A DNA stretch of 64,000 bases from Bacteroidales bacterium (GCA_017394865.1 JAFPWT010000001.1:36178-100177), one strand, 5' to 3'; counted from the stretch's first letter, positions 54,492-63,862 are shown. The notes: a model not told the origin generated them from the sequence alone. Program-made: numbers and translations.

Positions 54492-55291
54492 AAATCATCC
54501 TCGCCACCGACTTCAGCAAAGAGAACCAGATGCTGGTTCCTTACGCCCTCGACCTCTTGAAAAGCACCGGAGGCAACATCGTCGTGTTTCATGCCTATAA
54601 GGATCATCACGAAGGCTCCATCGACAAAGTCAATGCAGAGCAGTTGATGAAAGAAAGCGTGGAGTATCTGAACGGTGAGATCGAAAAGCAGGGACTGACC
54701 GGCATTGAGATCACCCCCATGCTGATGGACGGCCATCCCGAGGACGAGCTGCTTAGCCTCACCCACGAGATCCAACCCGACTTGGTGTTGATGGGCACCC
54801 GCGGCCGAGGCCGTAAGAGTTTTCTGGAAGGCAGCATGTCGAAAAGCCTGATGAGCAAGTCGCCCGTGCCGCTGCTTTCCATCCACGAAGAATACCAATA
54901 CAAGCCCAATAACGAGGTGCTATATGTGACCAACTTCGACAAAGGCGATGCCGCTTCCATCGCCAAGGTCTTCGACATCCTGAAGCCCTATCGCCTGCAT
55001 CTCCACGTGGTGAGTTTTGTCATCGACGGTGATCCTGCAAAGGCCGCCAAGTCGATGAAAGCCCTCGAAGAGACCTTGAGTTATATGAACTTGAACGGTG
55101 AGATTTGCTACAAACTCGTTTACAACAGCAGCCCCCGCGATGCCATGAAAGCCTATTGCGAGGAGAACAACATCAGTCTCGCCGCCTTCATCCCCCACCG
55201 CAAGCACCTCTACCACCTCTTCTTCAAGGACACGGTCACGAAGAATGATTTCTTCGACCTGCACATCCCCCTACTGACTTTCAATAAATAA
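54488..55291 (+). CDS. Universal stress protein, tandem UspA type
   Basis: 267 residues. The first Usp domain (1-140) starts MKIILATDFSKENQMLVPYA and has the nucleotide-binding GTRGRGRKSFLEGSMSKSL. The second, degenerate half (150-267) lacks that loop. Cytoplasmic; role in stress survival by family. It overlaps the metal exporter by 4 nt, so the two are co-translated and may act in one response. Confidence 0.88.
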   Translation: MKIILATDFSKENQMLVPYALDLLKSTGGNIVVFHAYKDHHEGSIDKVNAEQLMKESVEYLNGEIEKQGLTGIEITPMLMDGHPEDELLSLTHEIQPDLVLMGTRGRGRKSFLEGSMSKSLMSKSPVPLLSIHEEYQYKPNNEVLYVTNFDKGDAASIAKVFDILKPYRLHLHVVSFVIDGDPAKAAKSMKALEETLSYMNLNGEICYKLVYNSSPRDAMKAYCEENNISLAAFIPHRKHLYHLFFKDTVTKNDFFDLHIPLLTFNK

Positions 55292-55298
55292 AAGAAAA

Positions 55299-55333
55299 TT
55301 CTTACTTCTTTCTTCTGTCTTCTAACTTCTTTT
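55299..55333. repeat. Five heptanucleotide repeats upstream of the TPP riboswitch promoter
   Basis: TTCTTAC, TTCTTTC, TTCTGTC, TTCTAAC, TTCTTTT in direct succession. The tract ends two bases before the -7 box and covers the -33 region. It matches the reverse complement of the 46647-46674 repeat. Confidence 0.7.
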
Positions 55334-55335
55334 TA

Positions 55336-55343
55336 TATCTTTG
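55336..55343 (+). promoter_or_regulatory. -7 box of the TPP-riboswitch transcript
   Basis: TATCTTTG at 55336-55343; transcription would start near 55349-55350, just before the riboswitch. The -33 region consists of heptad repeats and has no TTTG. Confidence 0.6.
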
Positions 55344-55352
55344 CGCCATCAA

Positions 55353-55438
55353 TTAGGGGTGCCTTATCCGTGAGGATTGAAAGACAGGCTGAGATCAAAC
55401 CCTTTGCACCTGATACGGACAATGCCGAGACAGGGAAA
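55353..55438 (+). promoter_or_regulatory. TPP (THI-box) riboswitch
   Basis: Conserved elements in order: GGGGTGCC near the 5' end, GGCTGAGA (55387-55394), ACCCTTTGCACCTGAT (55399-55414), ACGGACAATGCCG and the closing AGGGAA (55432-55437). It binds thiamine pyrophosphate and lowers expression of the downstream gene. It precedes a TonB-dependent receptor gene by about 65 nt. Confidence 0.93.
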
Positions 55439-55462
55439 TGAGTTTCTTCAACACGTTCCTCT

Positions 55463-55496
55463 ATTGATTTAATAAATTAATTAAATTTAAATCAAT
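55463..55496 (+). repeat. AT-rich inverted repeat between riboswitch and start codon
   Basis: ATTGATTTAA (55463-55472) and TTAAATCAAT (55487-55496) are exact complements with a 14-nt loop; the right arm ends five bases before the ATG at 55502. It may hide the start region, acting as the riboswitch expression platform by blocking translation. There is no T-tract of a terminator. Confidence 0.55.
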
Positions 55497-55501
55497 GAGT
55501 T

Positions 55502-57736
55502 ATGTTTAAAAAAACAGTTTTACTTTTGACTTTTGCCAGCTTGATGGCCATGAGTGCAAACGCCCAGCATGTGGCTGTCAACGGCGTTGTCAACGACACT
55601 TTGCTTTTGAACGAAGTCGTCATCAACAGTTCCTATGCCGACAACAAGACCCCACTCACCACTTCGGAGATGAGTCGCAAACAACTGGAGGAGATCCGGC
55701 TGCTGCCTTCATTGCCATACCAGCTTGAGTTGGAACCCTCGGTGGTGGTCAGCGGCGAGAACGGCATGGTGGGTGCCACCTCATTCCGCATCCGCGGCGT
55801 TGATGCTACCCGTATTAATGTTAACATCAACGGCATCACCCTCAACGATCCCGAGAGCCAGTCGGTGTTTTGGTACAACATCCCTAACCTCGGCGGCATG
55901 GCACAAAACATCCAGTTGCAGCGTGGCGTGGGTGCCAGTAACGGTGGCTCTGCTGCCATGGGCGGTGCCATGAACCTCCAGACGTTCGCTGTGGCCCCTA
56001 AGCCTTATGCCCAAGCCGACTTGTCCTATGGTTCCTTTAACACTGCCCAATACGGACTTACCTTTGGCACGGGCATCACTCCAAGTGGCTTCGCCTTTGA
56101 CATGGCCATCAACGGCCTCAACAGCGATGGATTCATCCGCAATGGAAAGTCAAACCAGACGTCGGTATTCCTCAATGGCGGATGGTATGGCAAACGCTCT
56201 CTCTTTAAGGCCGTGTTCATCATGGGAATGCAACATACCGGCATCACTTGGGACGGCGCCTCCGCCGAAGACCTCGACCTTGACCCGACCTACAACGGTG
56301 TCGGTGCCTATTACGACGAGTTCGGCAACGTGCATTACTACGACAACGAGACCGACAACTACCAACAAGAACATCTACAGTTATACTATTCATTCCGCCC
56401 CAACACCCATTGGACATTGAATGCCGCCTTCGACTACACTCGCGGCGATGGCTACTATGAACAGTACAAGGACAACAAGAAGCCAGGCTCCTATTATGGT
56501 CTCACCAGCTTAAGTGGCACTTCCAAGAGCGATTTCATCCATCGTAAAATGATGGACAATGACGGATACACCGGCATCCTCTCCGCCGCCTACCAAACCG
56601 AGAAGTTCTCTGCCACCCTCGGAAACACCTATTTGTATTATAACGGATGGCATTTCGGCAACCTCATCTGGGCGCAAGACGAATTGAGTCTCGATGGCAC
56701 GAACCCTCTTGAAATCAACGAGGAACAGCCTTATGAATGGTACCGCAACCGCGGCCAGAAACACGACAATACCGCTTTCCTGAAACTCAACTACGACTTC
56801 TCGAAACGTTTCAACATGTATGGCAACCTGCAAGTTCGCTTCATCGACTACACGCTCTCTGGCATGGACGACAGTTTCGACAGTATCCCCTATCATGAGA
56901 ATTATCTCTTCATCAATCCGAAACTCGGCGCCAACTTCCAGATTAATCCTGAAAACCGTCTATATTTTGTAGCTGGCATGACCAACCGCGAACCTACGCG
57001 TTCCGACATCAAGGATGCCATTGAGAATGGCGAGATCGTCAAACCCGAGACCATGCTCGACCTCGAATTGGGCTACGGCTTACAGAAGGCCGATTTCACC
57101 TTGCAAGGTAACCTCTATGCCATGCTTTACAAGGACCAGCTCACCCCTTCGGGCGACCTCAGTTCAACGGGTTACGCCCTGATGGAGAATGTCGATAAAT
57201 CATATCGTATCGGTTTGGAACTCGTGGCAGGCTACCGCTTCACTCATTGGTTCAGCCTCGACGGTAACCTTACCTTGAGCCAGAACAAAATCTTGGATTA
57301 TACTTTCACCGACTTCAACGACGGTGACAGCATCATGACCACCTATACCAAGACTACAGATTTGTCGTTCTCACCCTCTGTCGTAGGTGCCGCCATTGCC
57401 ACCTTCAAGCCTTTCAACGGCGCCAAGTTGCAAATCATCGGAAAGTACGTGGGTAAACAGTATTGCGACAACACCTCACGTGAGGTTTATGCACTGGATC
57501 CTTACTTCCTGCTGAACATGAGGGCGTCCTACACTTGGCAGATGAAGAACGGTAGTCATGTTGACTTTCATCTGGCGGTAAACAACCTCACCAATCACCA
57601 GTACCGTCTCAACGCGTGGGTCGGCGACTGGGTTGACGACTACAGTTCCACCACTACGAATTACTACTATCACAGCCGCGCCTATCTGCAACAGCCCGGA
57701 ATCAATTTCATGGCCGGAGTGACAGTAGGATTTTAA
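55502..57736 (+). CDS. TonB-dependent outer-membrane receptor under TPP-riboswitch control
   Basis: 744 residues with a signal peptide ending ANAQ. The plug domain (about 38-150) has EVVINSSYADNKTPLTTSEM, SVVVSGENGMVGATSFRIRG and GGSAAMGGAMNLQTF; the barrel follows, ending QQPGINFMAGVTVGF with a C-terminal Phe. There is no carboxypeptidase-like N-terminal domain and no SusD partner, so it is unlike a glycan SusC. The riboswitch points to thiamine or a precursor as cargo (such TPP-regulated receptors are known in Bacteroidota). No other thiamine gene is adjacent. Confidence 0.92.
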   Translation: MFKKTVLLLTFASLMAMSANAQHVAVNGVVNDTLLLNEVVINSSYADNKTPLTTSEMSRKQLEEIRLLPSLPYQLELEPSVVVSGENGMVGATSFRIRGVDATRINVNINGITLNDPESQSVFWYNIPNLGGMAQNIQLQRGVGASNGGSAAMGGAMNLQTFAVAPKPYAQADLSYGSFNTAQYGLTFGTGITPSGFAFDMAINGLNSDGFIRNGKSNQTSVFLNGGWYGKRSLFKAVFIMGMQHTGITWDGASAEDLDLDPTYNGVGAYYDEFGNVHYYDNETDNYQQEHLQLYYSFRPNTHWTLNAAFDYTRGDGYYEQYKDNKKPGSYYGLTSLSGTSKSDFIHRKMMDNDGYTGILSAAYQTEKFSATLGNTYLYYNGWHFGNLIWAQDELSLDGTNPLEINEEQPYEWYRNRGQKHDNTAFLKLNYDFSKRFNMYGNLQVRFIDYTLSGMDDSFDSIPYHENYLFINPKLGANFQINPENRLYFVAGMTNREPTRSDIKDAIENGEIVKPETMLDLELGYGLQKADFTLQGNLYAMLYKDQLTPSGDLSSTGYALMENVDKSYRIGLELVAGYRFTHWFSLDGNLTLSQNKILDYTFTDFNDGDSIMTTYTKTTDLSFSPSVVGAAIATFKPFNGAKLQIIGKYVGKQYCDNTSREVYALDPYFLLNMRASYTWQMKNGSHVDFHLAVNNLTNHQYRLNAWVGDWVDDYSSTTTNYYYHSRAYLQQPGINFMAGVTVGF

Positions 57737-57746
57737 TAAAGCGAAA

Positions 57747-57813
57747 CGAGATACCCTCCAAGGCACCTAGCGTATCTCCGAAGGAGATATGCAGTGCCAT
57801 GGAGGGTATCTCG
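57747..57813. repeat. Palindromic interspersed element, copy 2
   Basis: Outer arms CGAGATACCCTCC (57747-57759) and GGAGGGTATCTCG (57801-57813) are exact complements; GGCAC/GTGCC lie inside and the core hairpin is GTATCTCC-GAA-GGAGATAT. It sits between two convergent genes, 10 nt after the receptor gene. Confidence 0.78.
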
Positions 57814-57831
57814 CGAAGCTTCTAAATAAAA

Positions 57832-59883
57832 TTAATGGGTAGCTTTCAGGAAGCTGTAATTCTTTCCTAAATCAAGATGCTCCTTTAGGAAATCATCCGG
57901 ATACTCGACGGTGTAATCCACCACCTTACCCTCTTTCACAACAGGAGTGATCACCGGATTGATGAATCCGCCGTAAGGTTTCAGGTCAAGAGCGCTGTAA
58001 CGCTCTTTGACTTCCTTATGCAACTCGGGATCTACCTTAACGGCATACTTCTCCACCAAGGCTTTGCCAGCAGCATAGTCGCCCTCACTCTTGATGCGTT
58101 GCACCTCAGCGAGCAACTCGCCAAACAGGCCACGTAGCGCCTCGAAGTCGTTGATCACGAAATAGGTCTTGCCATTTTCAACCTTCTTTTCAATGACGTT
58201 TTTGTCCTTACCATGTTCATAGCACCACTCGGAGATGAGCTTACGGTTCTGCATATGCGACTCGGTGACGTCCTTGCCCAGTTCCACACGGGCCAGCTGC
58301 GACATCATACCGTTGCGGATATAGCCACAATATTCAGCTTTGTAAGCCTCCATATCGGGCAGTACGCCAAGCTCAACCATCTTCGGATCGGCGAGATAAT
58401 ACAGGCCAAACAGGTCGGCGCGGGCTTCTTCGAGCGTTGAGCTATACTCTTTCAAAGCACCAGGCTGAGTGGTCGGCAACAGTTTGCCAGAGCCATGACC
58501 AAGGCATTCATGCAGGGTGGTGTGGACGACATCCGTCTCTGAACCATATTTCTTGCAAAGTTCCACTTCCTCTTCTGAGTAAGCAAACTCCTTCAGAGCA
58601 CTTTTGGGACATTCCTCAGCAGCCTTGTCGTAAGCAATCATCAGGTTGGTGATGGTCACCGACTTGGAGCCATAGTCCTTACGGATCCAATCAGCGTTAG
58701 GCAGGTTGATGCCAATCGGAGGTGAAGGGAAGCACTCGCCACCCAGAGTGGTGACATTAATACTCTTGGCCGACACGCCCTTGCACGCTTCTTTTTTGAA
58801 GCGAGCATCCACTGGCGAGTGATCCTCGAACCACTGGGCATTCTCACTGATGATATTGGAATTGCGGGTAGCCTCCATATCCTTGAAGTTGACATTCGAT
58901 TCCCACGTGGCCTTCATGCCCATCGGGTCGGCATAGTCCTCGATAAAGCCGTTCACATAGTCGATAAACGAAACCGAATCCTGCACCCATAGGATGTTGT
59001 ACTCGTCCCAGGTCTTCAAGTCACCTGTGTTGTAGTAATCGATCAGCTTTTGCGTATAGGCACGTTGTTGGTCGTTTTCAGCAACCTCATTGGCTTTCTC
59101 GAGCCAGCCGACAATGGCTTTGATGGCATCGCCGTAGAGACCGTCGGATTTATAAACTTCTTCATGGATGCCATTTTTATCCTTGACCAACTTCGAGTTC
59201 AGACCGTAGGAAATGGGCGTCGGATCATTGGGCTTCTGCATCTTCTTATAGAACTGTTCCACCTCTTTCTTGGTGATGTTGCCCTCATAGAAGTTGACCG
59301 CAGAGTTGGCGATAATGTCCTCTTGGCTGCTACGACGCATTGTATAGAGGTTATGGTCAAAAATAACTGGTGTCAGGAAGGCGATAAATTCGTCCACAGT
59401 CTCCCCCTCGTTAAGTGGAAGCAGAGCGGCGTCGCTGCCTTTGACCAACTCAGCGAAATAGGCTTCTGAGATCTCTGGGAAGAACTTATCCTCAGCGTAA
59501 TGGTGATGGATGCCATTGCTGAAGAACACACGTTTGGCATAGACCGTGAAGTTCTGGAAATCGGCGCATTCACGGTCGCCCTGATAAGAGTTCAACACAG
59601 CCTCGATGGTTTTACGTACGCAGAGGTTGTACTTGAAATTCTGTTCGGCGAGAATGTCGCGTCCACATTTGGCAGCTTCGCCAAGATAATAGAGGTAAGC
59701 CTTTTGATTCAGCGACAACTGATCCCAGTCGGGGATTTGATAACGCATGATTCGCAAATCGGCGAACTGATCCACCAGAAATTTGAATTCTTCTTTCTGG
59801 ATCGGTTCTTCAACGACGGGCTGGCTCGGCTCGCAGCCGACCAAGACGCCCGCTAGTCCTAAGATAATCATTAGTTTTTTCAT
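57832..59883 (-). CDS. Dipeptidyl peptidase III (family M49), lipoprotein
   Basis: 683 residues with a lipoprotein signal (MKKLMIILGLAGVLVGC). The M49 zinc motif is HECLGH (His458-His463) followed by EEARAD with Glu486 as third ligand, as in Bacteroides DPP III. It removes dipeptides from the N-terminus of short peptides, here outside the cytoplasm because of the lipid anchor. Own -7 box at 59912-59919. It faces the TonB receptor gene tail-to-tail with a palindromic element between. Confidence 0.93.
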   Translation of the reverse strand: MKKLMIILGLAGVLVGCEPSQPVVEEPIQKEEFKFLVDQFADLRIMRYQIPDWDQLSLNQKAYLYYLGEAAKCGRDILAEQNFKYNLCVRKTIEAVLNSYQGDRECADFQNFTVYAKRVFFSNGIHHHYAEDKFFPEISEAYFAELVKGSDAALLPLNEGETVDEFIAFLTPVIFDHNLYTMRRSSQEDIIANSAVNFYEGNITKKEVEQFYKKMQKPNDPTPISYGLNSKLVKDKNGIHEEVYKSDGLYGDAIKAIVGWLEKANEVAENDQQRAYTQKLIDYYNTGDLKTWDEYNILWVQDSVSFIDYVNGFIEDYADPMGMKATWESNVNFKDMEATRNSNIISENAQWFEDHSPVDARFKKEACKGVSAKSINVTTLGGECFPSPPIGINLPNADWIRKDYGSKSVTITNLMIAYDKAAEECPKSALKEFAYSEEEVELCKKYGSETDVVHTTLHECLGHGSGKLLPTTQPGALKEYSSTLEEARADLFGLYYLADPKMVELGVLPDMEAYKAEYCGYIRNGMMSQLARVELGKDVTESHMQNRKLISEWCYEHGKDKNVIEKKVENGKTYFVINDFEALRGLFGELLAEVQRIKSEGDYAAGKALVEKYAVKVDPELHKEVKERYSALDLKPYGGFINPVITPVVKEGKVVDYTVEYPDDFLKEHLDLGKNYSFLKATH

Positions 59884-59911
59884 TTATTATTAATTTTGAT
59901 CAATGTCATTG

Positions 59912-59919
59912 CAAAGATA
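59912..59919 (-). promoter_or_regulatory. -7 box of the DPP III gene
   Basis: CAAAGATA (reverse-strand TATCTTTG), 28 nt before the ATG at 59883, in the 43-nt gap after the GH95 gene. Confidence 0.5.
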
Positions 59920-59926
59920 AGAATTG

Positions 59927-62140
59927 TCACTGAATCTGATAGCGAATCACCTTCCCATTTTTCCACTCGCAATCCACCGTCTTCCCTCCCCTAGTCTTCA
60001 AGCCTTTGAAACAGCCATCTTTCCATGCTAAAGGCAGCGCTGGAAGCAGTTCCGTTTCACCGTCATGACTTTGGATCAGCATTTCGGCGATACCTGCCGT
60101 ACCGCCAAAGTTACCATCAATTTGAAAAGGTGGATGGGCGCAAAAGAGATTTGGATAAGTGCCTGCCACACCATCAGGGGACGCTGGTTGGAGCAGGTTT
60201 TTCAGCAACAGATAAGCATGGTCGCCATCGCCCAGTCGCGCCCAGAAACATATCTTCCACGCCCTTGACCAGCCCGTACCTTCGTCACCACGGCGTTTTA
60301 AGGTTTCGCGACAAGCCTCCATCAGCTCTGGAGTCTTGTTTTTGGTGATCACAAAACCAGGATAAAGTCCGAATAGATGTGACACATGTCGATGGTGGGG
60401 ATCCACTTCCTGATAATCCTTAAGCCATTCCATCAGATAGCCACTCTCGCTAATCTGCATGGGTGGGAAACGGCGCTTCAGCATTTGAAGGGAATCGGCA
60501 AATGCCTGGTCAACACATAGAATATTGGAAGCTTCGGTAACGGCATCATAGAGTTCACTAATGATTTGCACGTCCATGGTGCTGCCCATGCATACCGACA
60601 CTGCATTGCCATTGTCATCGTAAAAGGCATTTTCAGGCGATGTGGTCGGTGCAGTGACCAGCCAACCATGCTCGGGTTCCTCAATCAAAATATCTTGGAA
60701 AAACAAGGCAGCCTCTCTCATCACAGGATACACTTCTTTCAAGAAAGCCGTGTCCTGAGTGAACTGATAATGCTGCCAAGCATGTAATGCCAGCCAAGCC
60801 CCACCCGTATTAGTAGCGCCCCACGAAGGGTGCTCACCTGGAACAGTGAATCCCCAGGGATTACAGACCACATGGGCAGTCCAGCCCCGTGCACCATAGA
60901 AATCACGAGCTGTCTTTTGGCCAGATGCCATCAAACGTTCCGTGAAATGAACCAACGGCAAATGCAGTTCTGATAAGTTGCACACCTCACAGGGCCAATG
61001 GTTCATCTCAACATTAATATTCAGATGATAATCGCCGTTCCAAGGGGTTTGAATGGTATTGGCCCAAAGGCCTTGTAGATTAGGCGGCAACAGGTCTTCA
61101 CATGTGGAACTGATGAGCAAGTAACGGCCGTACTGGAAGTAACAAACCGGAAGCCATGCATCGTCTTCCTCCAAAAACTTCTGCCAATGTTCCTTCAAGG
61201 TCATCTCGTTATTGGCATTGGCCAAAGCACCATTGATATCCAGTTCCACCCGATCATATAGTTCCTGATAGCTTTGAAAATGCCGTTCAAACAGCTCTTG
61301 ATAGCTATATTTTTGAGCTTCTTCGAGGGCTTGGTTGACATATTGTTCAGGGTCTTCGCACATAAAGCTTGTGGCAGAAGCGAAAAAGAGTGTCGTCTCA
61401 GTAAAATCTTCAGAAGGGATTCCCATCACTTTGGCGTAATAGTGCATTCCTTCGACGCCATCGACGTTGGAGGGCAATTGTCCTTGCATAACAACGCCGT
61501 TTTCGCAAGTGCTAACAATGGCATTTTCAGGACGTGACAGGTTGAATTGCACATTGAAAGCAGTATCCGATGTCATATGGATGACAGCAACATCATCCGT
61601 TCGTGAGATAAAATACGTTCTATGATAAATGTGATTATCTATTGAATAGTTCACCTCGCTGGTAGCAGTGTTAAGATGAAGTGATCTTTGATACTTACCG
61701 TTACTTAATACAGGCGATGCAATGTCAATATCCAAAGTACCCAAAGTCTGGTAGCAGCCAAAGGGGGTATTAGCTCCATTGCCATGGCCAGAGCCCTCGC
61801 CACCGCAAACGAAAGACTCGTACATTAGCTGTTGCGCCTCGTAGTTACAGCCTTCCTGAAGAAGTTGTCGGATTTCAGGAAGTGCCGACAAAGCCTTTGG
61901 ATTGGCGTCATCGTGTGGAGCTCCTGACCAAAGCGTGATATCATTAAGCGTGATGGTCTCATGTTGTATGCCCCCATCAGGCATCATTCCGATATGACCG
62001 TTGCCTAATGGGATACATTCCTCCCAAATCTCCGCCGGTTGGTCAAAAACCATGACAATATCATTGTTTTGGGCTTTTCTAGAGCATGACAGCAAAAGGA
62101 AAGTCCAAGCAAAAACAATGATTCGGAGACAGTGTTTCAT
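59927..62140 (-). CDS. Alpha-L-fucosidase, glycoside hydrolase family 95, lipoprotein
   Basis: 737 residues with a lipoprotein signal ([19 protein letters not shown], Cys19). GH95 features: [15 protein letters not shown] and [10 protein letters not shown] in the N-terminal beta domain; the (alpha/alpha)6 barrel has [13 protein letters not shown] with Asn374 and Asn376, and [16 protein letters not shown] with the catalytic Asp. Members are inverting and mostly release alpha-1,2-linked fucose (some alpha-galactose). It follows the surface protein gene by 5 nt and complements the GH29 enzyme at 28953-30308. Confidence 0.93.
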   Translation of the reverse strand: MKHCLRIIVFAWTFLLLSCSRKAQNNDIVMVFDQPAEIWEECIPLGNGHIGMMPDGGIQHETITLNDITLWSGAPHDDANPKALSALPEIRQLLQEGCNYEAQQLMYESFVCGGEGSGHGNGANTPFGCYQTLGTLDIDIASPVLSNGKYQRSLHLNTATSEVNYSIDNHIYHRTYFISRTDDVAVIHMTSDTAFNVQFNLSRPENAIVSTCENGVVMQGQLPSNVDGVEGMHYYAKVMGIPSEDFTETTLFFASATSFMCEDPEQYVNQALEEAQKYSYQELFERHFQSYQELYDRVELDINGALANANNEMTLKEHWQKFLEEDDAWLPVCYFQYGRYLLISSTCEDLLPPNLQGLWANTIQTPWNGDYHLNINVEMNHWPCEVCNLSELHLPLVHFTERLMASGQKTARDFYGARGWTAHVVCNPWGFTVPGEHPSWGATNTGGAWLALHAWQHYQFTQDTAFLKEVYPVMREAALFFQDILIEEPEHGWLVTAPTTSPENAFYDDNGNAVSVCMGSTMDVQIISELYDAVTEASNILCVDQAFADSLQMLKRRFPPMQISESGYLMEWLKDYQEVDPHHRHVSHLFGLYPGFVITKNKTPELMEACRETLKRRGDEGTGWSRAWKICFWARLGDGDHAYLLLKNLLQPASPDGVAGTYPNLFCAHPPFQIDGNFGGTAGIAEMLIQSHDGETELLPALPLAWKDGCFKGLKTRGGKTVDCEWKNGKVIRYQIQ

Positions 62141-62145
62141 GCAAA

Positions 62146-63621
62146 TTAATGAGCCACCTGCACCAAACGCACTGAGAATCCGTTGAAGATGAAGTCGATG
62201 GCCTGCGGATACAAGCCGGAATCAAAGATGGATACGCAGTTAGCGCGATCTTCGAAATAGTGCGAAGACGACCAATAATGCCCACTGCTCTCTGTGTTGT
62301 TTATCTCGATACCCAAACGGTAGCCTGCGGCAGGCAAAAAGACCGCACCATATTGCTCAATCATTTCCCACTGTTCCAATGAAATCGGATTGTTTTCGTA
62401 ATATACATTCGTTGTGTTAGGAAAATTCAAGTTGAAATAGCTACCGCTCCAGTCATCTGGCAGCAGAATCACACCGTTCACATTACCCACTTTCGCTTTA
62501 GCGAATCGGATACCCGAAGGTGTGTCTCGTGATTCGAAAACATAGGCCCACTCTTCTGTAGTCAACGTACGCCAAAGATTCTCAGTATTGCCACCATTAA
62601 CAATGGCATTGTAGCCCCAGTCGGCTTGACCAGTCTGGTCTTCGAGATTGAACTGATAGTAGCCGTATGCGTGATAGTCGTAATAATTGGTACCGGTGCT
62701 CCAAGGTTGATAGCAATTAGCACCATGGTTGTAGCCGCTTGTGCTCCATCCAAATAAGCTAACGATGTTTTGGGCAGCATAATCTTCTCCCACATTCTGG
62801 CCAAGCTCCTCTACCATGTCGTATTGATGCTCCATAAACGACCATTCACTTGTGGTCTTATCGTACTGAAGGTTACCTTTGGAGAAGAAGACTTTCTCGC
62901 CATCGTCGTTGATGGAGAACAGGCCGTCGATTGCACCCTCAGGAGTCTCCACTGGAAAGACAAGTGTCACCGTTTCGCTGGTGTATTGTTCTTGCTCCAG
63001 CACAGTGCTGTGAAACGTCGTTCCTCCTACTGAAAGGAATGCCTCGTAGCGCATGATGTCGCCTGGTTCGAACACGCCGGGATTTCCACCTCGTCCCACG
63101 ACATAGTCTCTGGAGATCACCTTCACGTCATCGACACTACCATGGCCTGTGTACAACAGCCTAGCCGTTGAGGAGCCACGAGGTGTCGCAACATGCAAGA
63201 ACGCCATGCCAGGGGTCGACAGACGCACTGTCACATTATGGGTACCAGGATCAAGACGCATATGTTGTGTGGCCACAACCTTTCCGTCAGCGCGGATCAC
63301 TTGCAGTGTCACATCTGAGGATTCTGAAAGTTCCAGTGGCACGTAGGACATATCCGTGAAAGGGTTTGGGAAGGCTGATCCCACATTGAAGTTCCGTCCC
63401 TGCCACTCTCCCACGCCCACAGTAGGTTGGGATAGTACCAGTACCGTATCGGGATAAGTGAGGGTAGTCATCCAGCCATGTGTCAGGTCGGTCACCATCA
63501 CCGAGGTAAGTGGGCTGTATCCTCCTGCCTCTGTAGCCGCGGTGAACTTCACTGTCACCGCTTCCTGCGCTTGGGCTGATAAAGCGATAAACAGCATCGC
63601 AAAAAGGAAAAACTTTTTCAT
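62146..63621 (-). CDS. Secreted surface protein with internal T9SS-like module and FISUMP-like C-terminus
   Basis: 491 residues with a signal peptide ending SAQAQ. Residues 79-158 look like a type A T9SS/beta-sandwich module ([42 protein letters not shown]) but are internal, not terminal. Residues 235-491 resemble the Fibrobacter/Bacteroides FISUMP surface-protein domain ([51 protein letters not shown]). No enzyme motif. First gene of a pair with the GH95 fucosidase (5-nt gap), so a helper role in glycan use is possible. Confidence 0.8.
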   Translation of the reverse strand: MKKFFLFAMLFIALSAQAQEAVTVKFTAATEAGGYSPLTSVMVTDLTHGWMTTLTYPDTVLVLSQPTVGVGEWQGRNFNVGSAFPNPFTDMSYVPLELSESSDVTLQVIRADGKVVATQHMRLDPGTHNVTVRLSTPGMAFLHVATPRGSSTARLLYTGHGSVDDVKVISRDYVVGRGGNPGVFEPGDIMRYEAFLSVGGTTFHSTVLEQEQYTSETVTLVFPVETPEGAIDGLFSINDDGEKVFFSKGNLQYDKTTSEWSFMEHQYDMVEELGQNVGEDYAAQNIVSLFGWSTSGYNHGANCYQPWSTGTNYYDYHAYGYYQFNLEDQTGQADWGYNAIVNGGNTENLWRTLTTEEWAYVFESRDTPSGIRFAKAKVGNVNGVILLPDDWSGSYFNLNFPNTTNVYYENNPISLEQWEMIEQYGAVFLPAAGYRLGIEINNTESSGHYWSSSHYFEDRANCVSIFDSGLYPQAIDFIFNGFSVRLVQVAH

Positions 63622-63644
63622 TTTAATTTATTTTAAGCACAGCA

Positions 63645-63652
63645 CAAAGATA
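63645..63652 (-). promoter_or_regulatory. -7 box of the surface protein/GH95 operon
   Basis: CAAAGATA (reverse-strand TATCTTTG), 23 nt before the ATG at 63621. Confidence 0.5.
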
Positions 63653-63696
63653 AGAATTATTTTTAAATGCTTCGCAAGGTGCTCTCTTGAGGCTCC

Positions 63697-63766
63697 GCGG
63701 GGTACCCCAACGGCACTACGCAACTCCCTTCGGTCCGTTGCTGAGGTGCCTTTTGGGGTACCCCGC
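63697..63766. repeat. Second type of palindromic element, set beside a half copy of the first type
   Basis: Arms 63697-63716 (GCGGGGTACCCC then AACGGCAC) and 63746-63766 (GTGCC then TTTTGGGG and TACCCCGC) pair almost perfectly; an inner GCAAC/GTTGC stem encloses CCCTTCGG. To its left, 63670-63694 is a degenerate copy of the left arm of the 63782-63858 element, so this element seems to have landed in an older copy. Confidence 0.6.
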
Positions 63767-63781
63767 TCCGCGAAGACGAGG

Positions 63782-63858
63782 CTTAGCGAGGTGCCCTCTG
63801 AGGCGCCTAGCGTATCTCCGCAGGAGATATGCAGCGCCGAAGGGGGCACCTCGCTAAG
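63782..63858. repeat. Palindromic interspersed element, copy 3
   Basis: Outer arms CTTAGCGAGGTGCCC (63782-63796) and its exact complement (63844-63858); inside GGCGC/GCGCC (63802-63806, 63834-63838) and GCGTATCTCC-GCA-GGAGATATGC. It lies just past the rRNA terminator. Confidence 0.8.
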
Positions 63859-63862
63859 TAAA

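Noticed and set aside
55299-55333. A CRISPR array
   Set aside because: The repeats are 7-bp units in direct succession with no spacers and no cas genes in the window.
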